The notes beneath the pieces are model-generated. The model did no database searches. It worked only from the letters and a program-made list of their open reading frames with translations, and was not told where the DNA came from. From positions 310,001 to 374,000 of the forward strand of contig NZ_CP024969.1 in the NCBI RefSeq assembly GCF_002804025.1: a DNA stretch of 64,000 bases, read 5' to 3'. The DNA is from Mesoplasma tabanidae. GTDB lineage: Bacteria; Bacillota_I; Bacilli_A; Mycoplasmatales; Mycoplasmataceae. Made by a program: the position numbers and the translations under genes. This document shows, in pieces, positions 42,262 through 51,684 of this stretch (position 1 is its first letter; each line of letters starts with the position of its first letter).

Positions 42262-42511
42262 TCTAAGAAAAGATGTCGTTAGTAAAGAAATGTTAGATAA
42301 ATCAGCATTAATTAGAGTTGTTTTAAATAAAAATAATGAAATTTTTATTGATTTAACTTATAAAGCAGATGGACGTGGAGTTTATGTTAAAAATGACTTA
42401 AACTCAGTTAAAATCGCTAAACAAAAGAACCTTTTAAGCAGAGGATTAAAAACAAAAGTTGATTTAAGCATTTATGATGAACTAGAAAAGTTATTTAATG
42501 AACAAAACTAA
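42248..42511 (+). CDS. rnpM: RnpM/YlxR-family RNA-binding protein
   Basis: YlxR proteins bind RNA; in B. subtilis the protein is reported to interact with RNase P and was renamed RnpM. The 87-residue protein has RKDVVSKEMLDKSALIRVV near the N-terminus, in place of the usual RKCVVTGE form, so the Cys is lost, and the ADGRGVYV motif near residue 41. I chose the ATG at 42248, not an upstream in-frame ATG at 42200 inside nusA. It overlaps the next gene by 14 bases. Confidence 0.85.
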   Translation: MIKNNLRKDVVSKEMLDKSALIRVVLNKNNEIFIDLTYKADGRGVYVKNDLNSVKIAKQKNLLSRGLKTKVDLSIYDELEKLFNEQN

Positions 42512-42797
42512 ATTATTAAATGCTATTGGATTAGCTTATAACTCTGCTAAATTAATTAAAGGTGAAAAATTATTAGATTCAATTAAAAGAAACAAAGTAA
42601 AATTTGTTATCTTATCAACAGATATGGGTACTAGTCAAAAAAAGAAATTCAGTGATAAATGTAAATTTTACAATATTGAATTTATTGATGATGTATTAAC
42701 TGTTGATGAAATTTCACAAGCGTGTGGATCTACCACAATTGTAGCGATTGGTGTTAATGATATTAATATTATTAAATTAATTAAAAACAATTTATAG
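42498..42797 (+). CDS. YlxQ, L7Ae/L30e-family RNA-binding protein
   Basis: The 99-residue protein shows the L7Ae-type fold pattern (NAIGLAYNSAKLIKGE near 6-21, a VKFVILSTDMG strand, and a terminal TTIVAIGVND strand). Homologues bind kink-turn RNA. It occupies the usual site between rnpM and infB. Start and end overlap or abut its neighbours, indicating one operon. Confidence 0.85.
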   Translation: MNKTKLLNAIGLAYNSAKLIKGEKLLDSIKRNKVKFVILSTDMGTSQKKKFSDKCKFYNIEFIDDVLTVDEISQACGSTTIVAIGVNDINIIKLIKNNL

Positions 42798-42815
42798 AAG
42801 AAAGGGGATTTTTAC

Positions 42816-44705
42816 ATGGCTAAAAATATAAAAACAAATAAAAAACCACAACAAGTAAACAAAAAAGAAATGTCTAAACAACATGCTAAACAAATTAAAC
42901 AACAATTAAATGAAACAGTTGCAACTGGAATCATTGATGGGGTATTTGTTTATACTGAAGCATTAAGCATTGCTGATTTTGCGAACCAAATTGGAAAAAG
43001 TGTTGCTGAAATACTTAAATATTTCTTTACACAAGGACTAATGTTAAATCAAAATGTTGTTTTATCAGAAGAGCAAATGGCTGAGCTTGCTTTAGAGTTT
43101 GGTTTTGACTTTAGAAAAGAAGAATCTTTAACTAAAGAAAACTTTTTTGAAGCATTAGATGCTAGTGAAGAAGATAAACCAGAAGATTTAGAACATAGAG
43201 CACCAATTGTAACAATTATGGGTCACGTTGACCATGGTAAAACTACTTTATTAGACTCTATCAAAAATACAAATGTTGTTGGTGGAGAAGCTGGGGGAAT
43301 TACTCAAGCAATTGGAGCTTATCAAGTTAAAAACAAAGATGGTAAGAAAGTAACATTTATTGATACTCCAGGTCATGAGGCATTTTCAGAAATGCGTAGT
43401 CGTGGAGCTAATGTAACAGATATTGTTATTTTAATAGTTGCTGCTGATGATGGGGTTATGCCTCAAACAGAAGAAGCAATTGATCATGCTAAGTTAGCAA
43501 ATGTACCTATTATTGTATTTATTAATAAGTGTGATAAACCAGGAGCAGATCCTGAACGTGTTAAAACTGAATTAATGAAATATGAAATAGTAGCTGAAGA
43601 ATATGGTGGAGATATTCCATTTGTTCAAGGTAGTGCTAAACAAAAGATTGGTTTAGACCAATTAGAAGAAACTATTTTATTAATTGCTGAAATGCAAGAT
43701 TATAAAGCAAATCCTAATAAATTAGCTAAAGGAGTTGTTATTGAAGCTCATTTAGATAAAGCAAAAGGACCAGTAGCTTCTATTCTAGTTAAAGAAGGTA
43801 CTTTAGATATTAGAGATATGATTATCGCTGGAACTACATATGGAAATATTAAACATATGGAAGATGAAACTAATAAAAAAGTATTAAAAGCAGGACCAAG
43901 TAAACCAGTTGTTGTTTATGGGTTAAATGAAGTTCCAAGTGCTGGAGATAAATTCATTGTTATGAATGATGAAAAAATGGCTAGAACTATTGCTGAAGCA
44001 CAAGCTGAAAAGAAACTAGCAGCAGAACGTCAATCAAATCAAATCTTTAGTTTAGATTCTATTAAAAAACATATTGACGATGGTGAGTTAAAAGCAATTA
44101 ACTTAATTGTTAAAGCTGATACTCAAGGTTCAGTTGAAGCACTTAAAGGAAGTTTAACTAAAATTGACATCCCTGGTGTTAAATTAAATATTATTAGAGC
44201 ATCTGTTGGAACTATTACATTAAGTGACGTTACATTAGCTTCAACTGTAACTGATGGAATTGTATTAATCTACGGATTTAATGTAAGACCTGATGCAGTT
44301 GTACGTAAAAAAGCTGAAGAAGAAGGAATTGAAATTCGTTTACATAACATTATTTATAAAGTAATTGAAGAATTAGAAGATGCTGCTAAAGGAATGTTAG
44401 ATCCAGAATATAAAGAAGTAGTTACTGGATCAGCTGAAATTAGAGCAACATTCAAGCACTCTGACATTGGAACAATTGGTGGGTTCCATATTACTGATGG
44501 AAGCATTGAACGTAAATCTAAAGTTCGTATTATTAGAAATGGTATTGTTATTTATACTGGAGAATTAGCAACTTTAAAACATCTAAAAGATGATATTAAA
44601 GAAGCTAAAATTAATTCAGAAGGTGGATTAACAATCAAAAACTTTAATGATATCAAAGAAGGCGATATTGTTGAAGGATATAAGGAAGAAGAAGTTAAGA
44701 AATAG
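42816..44705 (+). CDS. infB: Translation initiation factor IF-2
   Basis: IF-2 is the GTPase that brings fMet-tRNA to the 30S initiation complex. The 629-residue protein is short like other mollicute forms because the N-terminal extension is reduced. G motifs GHVDHGKTT near residue 137, DTPGHEAF near 184 and NKCD near 240 are clear. Domains II to IV follow, with the GTIGGFHI segment near residue 551. AAAGGGG lies upstream. rbfA, which normally comes next, is not here. Confidence 0.97.
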   Translation: MAKNIKTNKKPQQVNKKEMSKQHAKQIKQQLNETVATGIIDGVFVYTEALSIADFANQIGKSVAEILKYFFTQGLMLNQNVVLSEEQMAELALEFGFDFRKEESLTKENFFEALDASEEDKPEDLEHRAPIVTIMGHVDHGKTTLLDSIKNTNVVGGEAGGITQAIGAYQVKNKDGKKVTFIDTPGHEAFSEMRSRGANVTDIVILIVAADDGVMPQTEEAIDHAKLANVPIIVFINKCDKPGADPERVKTELMKYEIVAEEYGGDIPFVQGSAKQKIGLDQLEETILLIAEMQDYKANPNKLAKGVVIEAHLDKAKGPVASILVKEGTLDIRDMIIAGTTYGNIKHMEDETNKKVLKAGPSKPVVVYGLNEVPSAGDKFIVMNDEKMARTIAEAQAEKKLAAERQSNQIFSLDSIKKHIDDGELKAINLIVKADTQGSVEALKGSLTKIDIPGVKLNIIRASVGTITLSDVTLASTVTDGIVLIYGFNVRPDAVVRKKAEEEGIEIRLHNIIYKVIEELEDAAKGMLDPEYKEVVTGSAEIRATFKHSDIGTIGGFHITDGSIERKSKVRIIRNGIVIYTGELATLKHLKDDIKEAKINSEGGLTIKNFNDIKEGDIVEGYKEEEVKK

Positions 44706-44748
44706 GCTGTTTATGTTTTTAATAAAATAGACAAAAAAGGAAAAAGTT

Positions 44749-45006
44749 ATGAAAAAATACAAAAAAAACGAAAAATTAAATATGACATTTTTAAAAAATG
44801 AAAATTATGCATATTGAAATATTTTTGATAAAACATTTTATACAGAGGATAAACTATTTAAAGAATATAGTTTAATCAAAGAAAAAGAAATGATGGATTT
44901 TTATTCTTGGTTAAAAGAAAACGGCAATATTACAATAGAAGCTAAAAATGATTCTGGAGATTTCTTAGATGTTCTACCAATGTATTTAATAAAAACAGAA
45001 AATTAA
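44749..45006 (+). CDS. Small hypothetical protein downstream of infB
   Basis: An 85-residue frame with ATG at 44749 follows an AAAAAAGGA site and ends with TAA at 45004-45006. It has a UGA Trp in YAYWNIF and a UGG Trp in FYSWLKENG, the rare codon here. Composition is acidic and Lys-rich with no membrane segment. I do not recognise it. It lies 43 bases after infB and may be cotranscribed with it. Confidence 0.6.
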
Positions 45007-45099
45007 AAAAATTTATTTGGATAAATAAAGAATTTTATATTCAGTTTAATGAGAAAACTCATAGAAAATAAAATACTATCAAAAATAGAGTTGTTAAAT

Positions 45100-45137
45100 A
45101 AAAAAATGTGAGATATTGGTATATTTGACATTTTTTA
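45100..45137 (+). terminator. Probable terminator before hsdR
   Basis: AAAAAATGT near 45100-45108 pairs with ACATTTTTT near 45128-45136, with an inner ATA/TAT pair, and ends in T. It would close the infB operon. Confidence 0.5.
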
Positions 45138-45192
45138 GTCCTACCAAAATTAGATAAGTTATAATATAATTAATAATAAAAATGGAGTGCTT

Positions 45193-48100
45193 ATGATCGT
45201 AAATGAAAAATTTTTTGAAGAAGAAGTTGAATCAGAATTACAACTATTAGGTTGAGAAAAACTAACAGATAAAAGTTTTCATAGAAATGACTATTCACAA
45301 GTCATCAATTTTAAAGCTCTTAATGAATCAATACAAAAAATTAATAATGTTTCTGAAGACAAGGCAGAATTAGTTATAAGAGAAATTAATAAAAATATTG
45401 ACTCATGAGAAAACCTGAATATTAAAGGTATGGAAATTTTAAATAACGGAATAAGAATTTATGACGAAATTCAAGAAAGAAATTTAACAATTAAATTAAT
45501 ATCAGAAAATGTTGATGAAAATATTTTTAGTTACTATAGACAATTTGAAATAACTGACGGGTACAATAAAAAGAGAATACCCGATATCGTATTGTTTGTA
45601 AATGGGTTACCAATAGCTGTTTTAGAATTGAAACAACCGCTTGCTAATGAAAATATAGAAGATGCTTTCAAACAAAATGAATCTTTGAAGCATTTTAAAC
45701 CTGAACTTTGATATTTTAATGTTATAAATTTCCTATCTAATAGAACATCTACAAAGTATGGTTCGACAACCGCTGGCTTAAAACATTTTTATGGTTGAAA
45801 TAACTGAAATTTAGGAAAAGATGAAAATCCTGTTACTAAACTTTTTAATCATAAAAATTTGATTGATATCATATTCAATTTTAGTTTTTATTCTGATGAT
45901 CAAAATCCTGTAAAATATTTAGCAGCACCTCATCAAATTAGAGCAGTGAATAAAACAATAGAGCATCTGAAAGAAGTTAAAGATAACAGGGGTGGAATTA
46001 TTTGGCATACCCAAGGTTCTGGTAAATCAGTTACTATGGTGTTTTTAACAAGATATATTATTAAAGTTTTTGGTACAGCCACAGTTCTTTTGGTAACTGA
46101 TAGAAAAGATTTAGACCAACAACTTTATAAAAGATTTTTAAATGCTGAAACATTTTTGAGAAATAAAGCAAAAAGTATTTCATCACGAGCTGAATTAGTT
46201 TCAGAATTAAATGATAAAAAACATTTTGGAATTTATTTCACTACTGTGCAGAAATTCGTAGAGGAAACAGGTGTATTAACTAATAGAGATGATGTTTTTA
46301 TTTTGGTGGATGAAGCTCACAGATCTCAAAACAATATAAATGGTGAACGAGTGATGTCAAAGGAACAAGAAGAGTTTATAGTTAAGTTTGGTTATGCTAA
46401 ATACATGAGAGAAGCTTTTCCTAATGCTAAAATAACTGGATTTACAGGAACACCATTAATGGGTGAGGAAAAAGACACCAGAAATGTATTTGGTGACTAT
46501 ATAGATACTTATCCTATGAATCAAGCTGTTGAAGATGGTGCCACTGTTCCTATTTATTATGAAATGTGAAAACCAAATTTAATTTTAGATAAAAAATATC
46601 TTGATGAAATGGATAAAATTCAAAAAGAATATAAAGAAACTCTAGACCCGAATGATATTGGTTCAGAACAAAAAATAGAAACATTATTAAAAGCTGTTAA
46701 TAAGTCTATAATATTTGAAGATGAACAAATCATTGCTGCTAAAGCAGATAAAATGGTTGAGCATTTAAATAAAAGAAAAGATATTTTAAACGGAAAAGCA
46801 ATGATAGTTGCTAATAGTAGGAATGCTGCGTATAAATATTATTTAAATATTGTTTCTAAATATCCAGAATATAAAAATAAAACAATTTTAGTTATGACAG
46901 AATCTAATAAAGATTCTGCTGAAATGGCTTCTTCTATTGTAAATCGAAATGACATGAACAAAGTTGCTAGTGAGTTCAGAAAACCTGAATCTAAATATAA
47001 AATAGCAATTGTTGTAGATATGTGATTAACAGGCTTCGATGTTCCAGATTTAGATGTAATGTATGTAGATAAAATTATTAAATGACACAATCTAATGCAA
47101 GCAATAGCTAGAGTTAATAGAACATATGAAGATAAAATAACAAAAAAAACAAAAGAAGCTGGTTTAATTGTAGATTTTGTTGGAATATGAAAATACATTT
47201 CAGATGCTTTGATTCAATATGCAAATGGCTCATCAACTAAAATAGATGTTCAAATAGATGATATTGAGAAAGCTAAAGAAAAACTTAATGAATTATTTGA
47301 TATAGTGAATGATCATTATGTAAACAACATTAGAAGTTTTCCTACGTTAAATTCCAAAAAGCAATATGAGTTTGTAATAGATGCCTATGATAAATTACTA
47401 AATATTGAATTATTCTCTGTTCATGAAAAAAATAAATTTATAAAATTAGCTAGAAAAGCAAAACGATTTTATAAAATATCTTATACAAGTATCACAGAAG
47501 ATGAGTTATTGATTTCTAAATGTATTGAAACTATAAATTCTTTAATTACTAGTTCTTCAATTCAAAATGACAATAATCTAACTTGAACTATAGAATCAAT
47601 CAAAGAAGCTATTAAAAATGCAGTAAATACTGCTGATACTAGTGTTGTTATAGACGAATCAACAATGACTAAAGATATTAATAAAGTTGCAACTGTACTA
47701 ACATCAGAAGCTGAAAAATTATTTAAATCAAAACCAAGGGTTGCGGCAACTCTTTATGCAAATGCTATTAAAATGGAGATTGATGAAATTTCAAAAATAA
47801 AACCATATTTTGCTAAATTAGTTTCTGATAAATTAAAAGATATAATTTCAGAATTAGAAAGCTCAAGAGAAATTGAAGAAATAATTGAGTTACTTATTAT
47901 ACTTTCAAAAGAAATTAAGGAGGAAAAAAATAAACCTCTTGAATTTGAAGATATTGAATTACAAATATTTTATGATATATTATCAAACGATCAATTTTTA
48001 CAATATAATAAAAACTCTGAGACATTAAGGGCAATAGCGCAAGATTTAAGAGAAGTAGTTCGTGAAAATAACAGTGATCAGTATTTATATGAAAATAGAA

Positions 48101-48252
48101 TAAAATCTAAAATTACAACAGAACTTAAAAAACTATTGAAGACTAAATATCAATATCCACCAGATGGATTATATAATTTGTCAGAAAGTTTAATTAAAGA
48201 AGTTACAAATAACATTAAAGCAAATAAAAAAGCATTCAGAAAGGATGATTAA
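45193..48252 (+). CDS. hsdR: Type I R-M system restriction/translocase subunit HsdR
   Basis: HsdR supplies ATP-driven DNA translocation and cutting in the HsdR2M2S complex. The 1019-residue chain has an N-terminal PD-(D/E)xK nuclease (Asp131 in IPDIVLF, Glu145-Leu-Lys147), the P-loop TQGSGKS near 272-278, DEAH at 373-376, FTGTPL near 417 and a motif VI-like AIARVNRTYE near 637. The helical C-terminal third is needed for docking to HsdM. UGA Trp codons dominate, and one UGG lies at IIWHTQG. TGGAG precedes the ATG. hsdM begins two bases after its stop codon. Confidence 0.95.
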
Positions 48253-48253
48253 A

Positions 48254-49771
48254 ATGGCTAAAAATATTAAAGAAATTGAAAGCAAATTGTGAGAAGCTGC
48301 CAATGTAATGCGTGGTAACACATCAGCAGAAGAATATATGCACACAATTTTGGGAATTCTAACTTTAAAATACATTTCTGATAGAAATGTTTTGGCATTA
48401 CAAACAATTGCTAATGAAGGTATGACTCCTGAAATGTTTACTCAAGAAGAATTATATTATTCTTATAAAACTTTTGTGGTTCATGAAGAATCTACATGAG
48501 AATATATTATGAAGTTTGCCAATAGCGAAAAAATTGGAGAAAGATTGGATAACGCATTTGTCAAGTTAGAAAGTGATAATGAAATTTTAAGAGGAATATT
48601 TAATAAAAACTTTAATGACGAAGGAATTGATCAAATCAAGCTTGGAGATGTTATTAAAATATTTTCTGATGAAGATTTGTCAGAAGATGATAATGAAGAT
48701 ATCATTGGAAGAGTTTATGAATATTTTTTAGGTAAATTTTTTAAAGATAGAGGTCAAAAGGGTGGTGAATTTTATACACCTACATCAATAGTTAAATTAA
48801 TGGTTAATTTAATTAAGCCAGTAAAAGGTACTATTTATGATCCAGCATGTGGAACTGGAGGAATTTTGGTTCAAGCTAAAAGATATATACAAGAACATGA
48901 TGGAAAAATTGAAGACATAACTGTATATGGTCAAGAATATAATATTGTTACTTGAAAATTAGCAAAATTAAATTTAGTGCTAAACGGTTTCTCATTGTTT
49001 GACACGGATAATAATGGTGTATTAGGTCAAACAAATGCTGATACATTTACAAATGATCAACACAAAAATAAAAAATTTGATTTTGTTATGGCAAATCCAC
49101 CATTTAACATGAAAAATTGAGGTTTTGATTCACTACAGGAAGATAGTAGATTCAAATGAGGCATGCCACCATCTGGTAATGCTAACTACAGCTGACTATC
49201 ACATATGTTGTCAAAACTATCTGTTCAAGGAAAAATGGCGATTGTTTTAGCAAATGGTTCATTATCATCTTCTCAAAAACAAGAAAGATTAATTCGCGAA
49301 AACTTTGTTAAAGAAAACAAAGTTGATGCAATAATTGAATTACCTGATAAACTATTCTATACAACAGGCATTCCAGCATGTATTTGAATTTTCAATAACC
49401 AGAAAATAAATGAAAATATACTTATGGTTGCCGGGTCAAATATAGAAGGAAATATGATTTCAAAAAAATTAAGAGAATTAACAGAAAATGATATTTTAAA
49501 TATTGAAGACGTATACAATAACCATTTAAAAGGTCAAGAAGTTAATGTTCAAGGTTTTGCTAAAACTATAACAATAGATGAATTAATCGAAAATGATTAT
49601 TCTTTTGTGCCTGGTAGATACGTAGAATCTAAGGAAGAAGTTATAGATAAAAAAGCTGTTAAAGCAGATATCGAAAAGCTATCATCAGAAGTTTTTGAAT
49701 TACTTAAAGAGTTTGAAGACTTATCACCAAAATTAGAAGAAGCATTAAAAAAAGCTTTAGAGTCTGAATAG
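48254..49771 (+). CDS. hsdM: Type I R-M system adenine methyltransferase HsdM
   Basis: HsdM methylates adenine-N6 and, with HsdS, forms the modification enzyme. The 505-residue protein has the N-terminal helical domain, GGEFYTPTSIVKLM near 170, the SAM motif DPACGTGG at 196 and catalytic NPPF at 281. AAGGATG at the end of hsdR is its ribosome binding site. Unlike most type I operons, hsdS does not follow on the same strand; the nearest hsdS converges from the opposite strand. Confidence 0.95.
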
Positions 49772-49787
49772 ATTCTAAAGCTTTTTT
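49748..49787. terminator. Bidirectional terminator between hsdM and hsdS1
   Basis: AAAAAAGCTTTAGA (49748-49761) pairs perfectly with TCTAAAGCTTTTTT (49774-49787). The A-run and T-run make it work on both strands. It covers the hsdM stop codon and touches the hsdS1 stop codon. Confidence 0.85.
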
Positions 49788-50865
49788 ATTTAATAAGTAA
49801 TAAAATAATTTGACTCTTTATCATTTCAAGCTTAGTTTTGACTTGCTTGGATCCCACTAAAATTTTAAAAATAGGATCAACTATCTCTTGTTTCGAATTA
49901 AAGTGTAACATTTTATTTTTTGCTTTAGAAGCGTGTTTTATTGTTGTACCCTGAGAGTTATCAAATATTATTTTTTGATTTTTTTCATTAATTAGATCTA
50001 CTAATATTTGTCCTTTAGAAATTTTATTAGACTTTAAATTGTATGCATATCCATTAAATCCCTCAATTGAATAAGAAACCCTTCCAGGGGTTCCATCTAA
50101 AGATAATAAAACATCTGATATAAAAGAATTAGGAAGAAAATCGACATACTTAGTAAAAATACCTTCCGATAATGATCGCACATCTATAAAGCCGGTTATT
50201 TTTTTATCTATTTTGAAATTTTCACTCTTTAAAACAACACCTCTGTCAAAATTAACTATATTAATCATTTTTTCATTAGATGATAATTTTTTTGAATATT
50301 GACGAAGTATCGATTCCAATTTAAGAATTAAATTTTCAAAATAAACAATTTGTTTTTCAATAGGTTCAATAATATCAATTATTTTTTCTTGTTCTTCTAG
50401 AGAAGGTAAAACTAATATTATTTTTTCTAAATCTTTTTGGGAAATATTATATCTAGTATATCCTGTTGCAAATGATACTATTTGATCTCTAACAAATTTT
50501 GTTCTAAAATAGTAGGCTAAATATTTGGGATTAAAATGTGACTTATCATTAAATTTGAAAACTTTTGAAAAGCCATTAAAAATATTTGACTCATTATTTA
50601 AAAATACTGAGGTCATGCCAATTTCTTCTCTTTTTTCGGAAGAAGCTGTAAATAATATGTCCCCAAAATTTACCCTATATTTGTTTATATCTGCTTCAGT
50701 AGCATCATAAAGTCTCATTGTCTTAATTTTAGTATTATCAATAAAAACATTATTAAAAATATCCATATAATTTATAAAATAAATACCTTTATCATATTTA
50801 TCCTTCTTTAATGTCGATATTCCACCTTTAAAAGTTCCAATTTCTCCAAGTTTATAAATAGCCAT
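49786..50865 (-). CDS. hsdS: Type I specificity subunit HsdS1, probably silent cassette
   Basis: HsdS chooses the DNA target of the type I enzyme. The 359-residue protein has two target-recognition domains (about residues 1-145 and 195-320), each followed by a conserved helical spacer; the central spacer has LPSLEEQEKIIDIIEPIE near 153-170. It shares the first eight residues and that spacer with hsdS2. Directly upstream is a terminator hairpin whose T-run ends next to the ATG, and no ribosome binding site is present, so in this orientation it is probably not expressed. Silence is inference. Confidence 0.88.
   Translation of the reverse strand: MAIYKLGEIGTFKGGISTLKKDKYDKGIYFINYMDIFNNVFIDNTKIKTMRLYDATEADINKYRVNFGDILFTASSEKREEIGMTSVFLNNESNIFNGFSKVFKFNDKSHFNPKYLAYYFRTKFVRDQIVSFATGYTRYNISQKDLEKIILVLPSLEEQEKIIDIIEPIEKQIVYFENLILKLESILRQYSKKLSSNEKMINIVNFDRGVVLKSENFKIDKKITGFIDVRSLSEGIFTKYVDFLPNSFISDVLLSLDGTPGRVSYSIEGFNGYAYNLKSNKISKGQILVDLINEKNQKIIFDNSQGTTIKHASKAKNKMLHFNSKQEIVDPIFKILVGSKQVKTKLEMIKSQIILLLIK
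50354..50387 (-). repeat. 34-bp mid-gene inverted repeat, hsdS1 copy
   Basis: The 34 bases encoding the KIIDIIEPIE spacer are identical, in inverted orientation, to 52110-52143 in hsdS2. Both lie in the same codon phase (478 and 448 bases after the start, each 1 modulo 3), so recombination would give in-frame chimeras. Confidence 0.9.
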
Positions 50866-50867
50866 TA
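50843..50867 (-). repeat. 25-bp start-codon inverted repeat, hsdS1 copy
   Basis: Reading TAATGGCTATTTATAAAC and on to TTGGAGA on the minus strand, this is identical to 51660-51684 on the plus strand. It includes the hsdS1 start codon and first seven codons. Confidence 0.92.
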
Positions 50868-50895
50868 AAAAACAGCATCTATAAATAGCTGCTGT
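50866..50895 (-). terminator. Terminator of the recombinase gene, facing hsdS1
   Basis: On the minus strand ACAGCA pairs with TGCTGT (50890-50895 with 50872-50877) and six T follow. The recombinase stop codon is in the loop. The T-run reaches to two bases before the hsdS1 ATG, leaving no room for a ribosome binding site. Confidence 0.75.
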
Positions 50896-51601
50896 ATATT
50901 TTTCAATTTTCTTCTAATGATAAATTTAAATATCTAAAAGTTGTTTCTATTTTTTCATGTCCAAGTTGAGACATTACCATTTTTGGATTAGCTCCTTTAA
51001 TTAACATATGTGTAGCAAAACTTCTTCTTATTGAATGGGGCGTAAATTCTTTTCCCAAAATTTCTTTAACTCATAATCTAAGGGTTTTTGTAGTGTATAA
51101 AAATGGTTTCATATTAATAGTTGTATAATTATTATGCAAAACATCTCTTATTTTATTACCTTTTCCAAGAACTCGTATGTATTGTTCATTTATATATTCA
51201 ACAGTGAAAAGTTCAGAAGCTCTTAAACCCGTTTCAAATAAAAATCTCAAAGTTATTTTCTTTTGTCTAGTAATTTCATCATCAAAAGAATTTATTTCAG
51301 TTTTTGAATAAAGATATTCCTTAGTAAAAACTTCCATATATTTTTTAGGTATTTTTGGTAATTTTAATTCTTTCATTTTATTTAGTCGTTTATCATTTGA
51401 TCATTTCATATAAGAACAAATAACATTATAGTGAGTCCATGCTGTGTTTGGTACTTCAAAATATTTTTTTAGTTGCTTTTTTAACAAACTTATATTGTGA
51501 AAATATATTGCATATTTTTTAAGTATATTTTCATAAGTTGTTATTGTGTTTTTTGAATAATTATTTTTTCGCAAAAAAATAATATATTTTTCATAATTCA
51601 T
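50879..51601 (-). CDS. Tyrosine site-specific recombinase (hsdS inversion enzyme)
   Basis: The 240-residue protein is a compact Xer-like tyrosine recombinase with all catalytic residues: Arg127 in GLRASEL, Lys150 near the beta-hairpin, His189-x-x-Arg192 in TPHSIRR, His215 in QLGHEK and Tyr224. The N-terminal 75 residues form the core-binding helices. One Trp is encoded by UGG. An AGGAG site precedes the ATG at 51601. Similar recombinases located between inverted hsdS genes control type I R-M variation in Mycoplasma pulmonis and in streptococci, so it probably acts on the inverted repeats around it. Confidence 0.9.
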
Positions 51602-51659
51602 ATAATTTCTCCTATCTTATTAGTATAAAATAATAATAAATTAACTAATGGAGGTTTAA
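51602..51659. promoter_or_regulatory. Divergent promoter region of recombinase and hsdS2
   Basis: The 58 bases hold AGGAG for the recombinase on the minus strand and GGAGG (51650-51654) for hsdS2. TATAAAAT at 51624-51631 is a candidate -10 box for hsdS2, and its complement TATACT could serve the recombinase. The -35 boxes are weak. The region lies inside the invertible segment, beside its right repeat. Confidence 0.5.
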
Positions 51660-51684
51660 TAATGGCTATTTATAAACTTGGAGA
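51660..51684 (+). repeat. 25-bp start-codon inverted repeat, hsdS2 copy
   Basis: Inverted copy of 50843-50867; it includes the hsdS2 ATG at 51662. Confidence 0.92.

Larger units (their letters stand above)
50843..51684. other. Putative invertible recombinase/promoter segment
   Basis: The 842-bp segment is bounded by the 25-bp inverted repeats. At the right edge it carries a promoter region and a GGAGG ribosome binding site facing hsdS2. At the left edge it carries the terminator of the recombinase facing hsdS1. Inversion would give hsdS1 the promoter and RBS and put the terminator before hsdS2. The layout is seen; the inversion itself is inferred. Confidence 0.75.

Noticed and set aside
45125-45165. 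TTGACA with TATAAT upstream of hsdR
   Set aside because: The spacing is 29 bases and the TTGACA overlaps a likely terminator arm.
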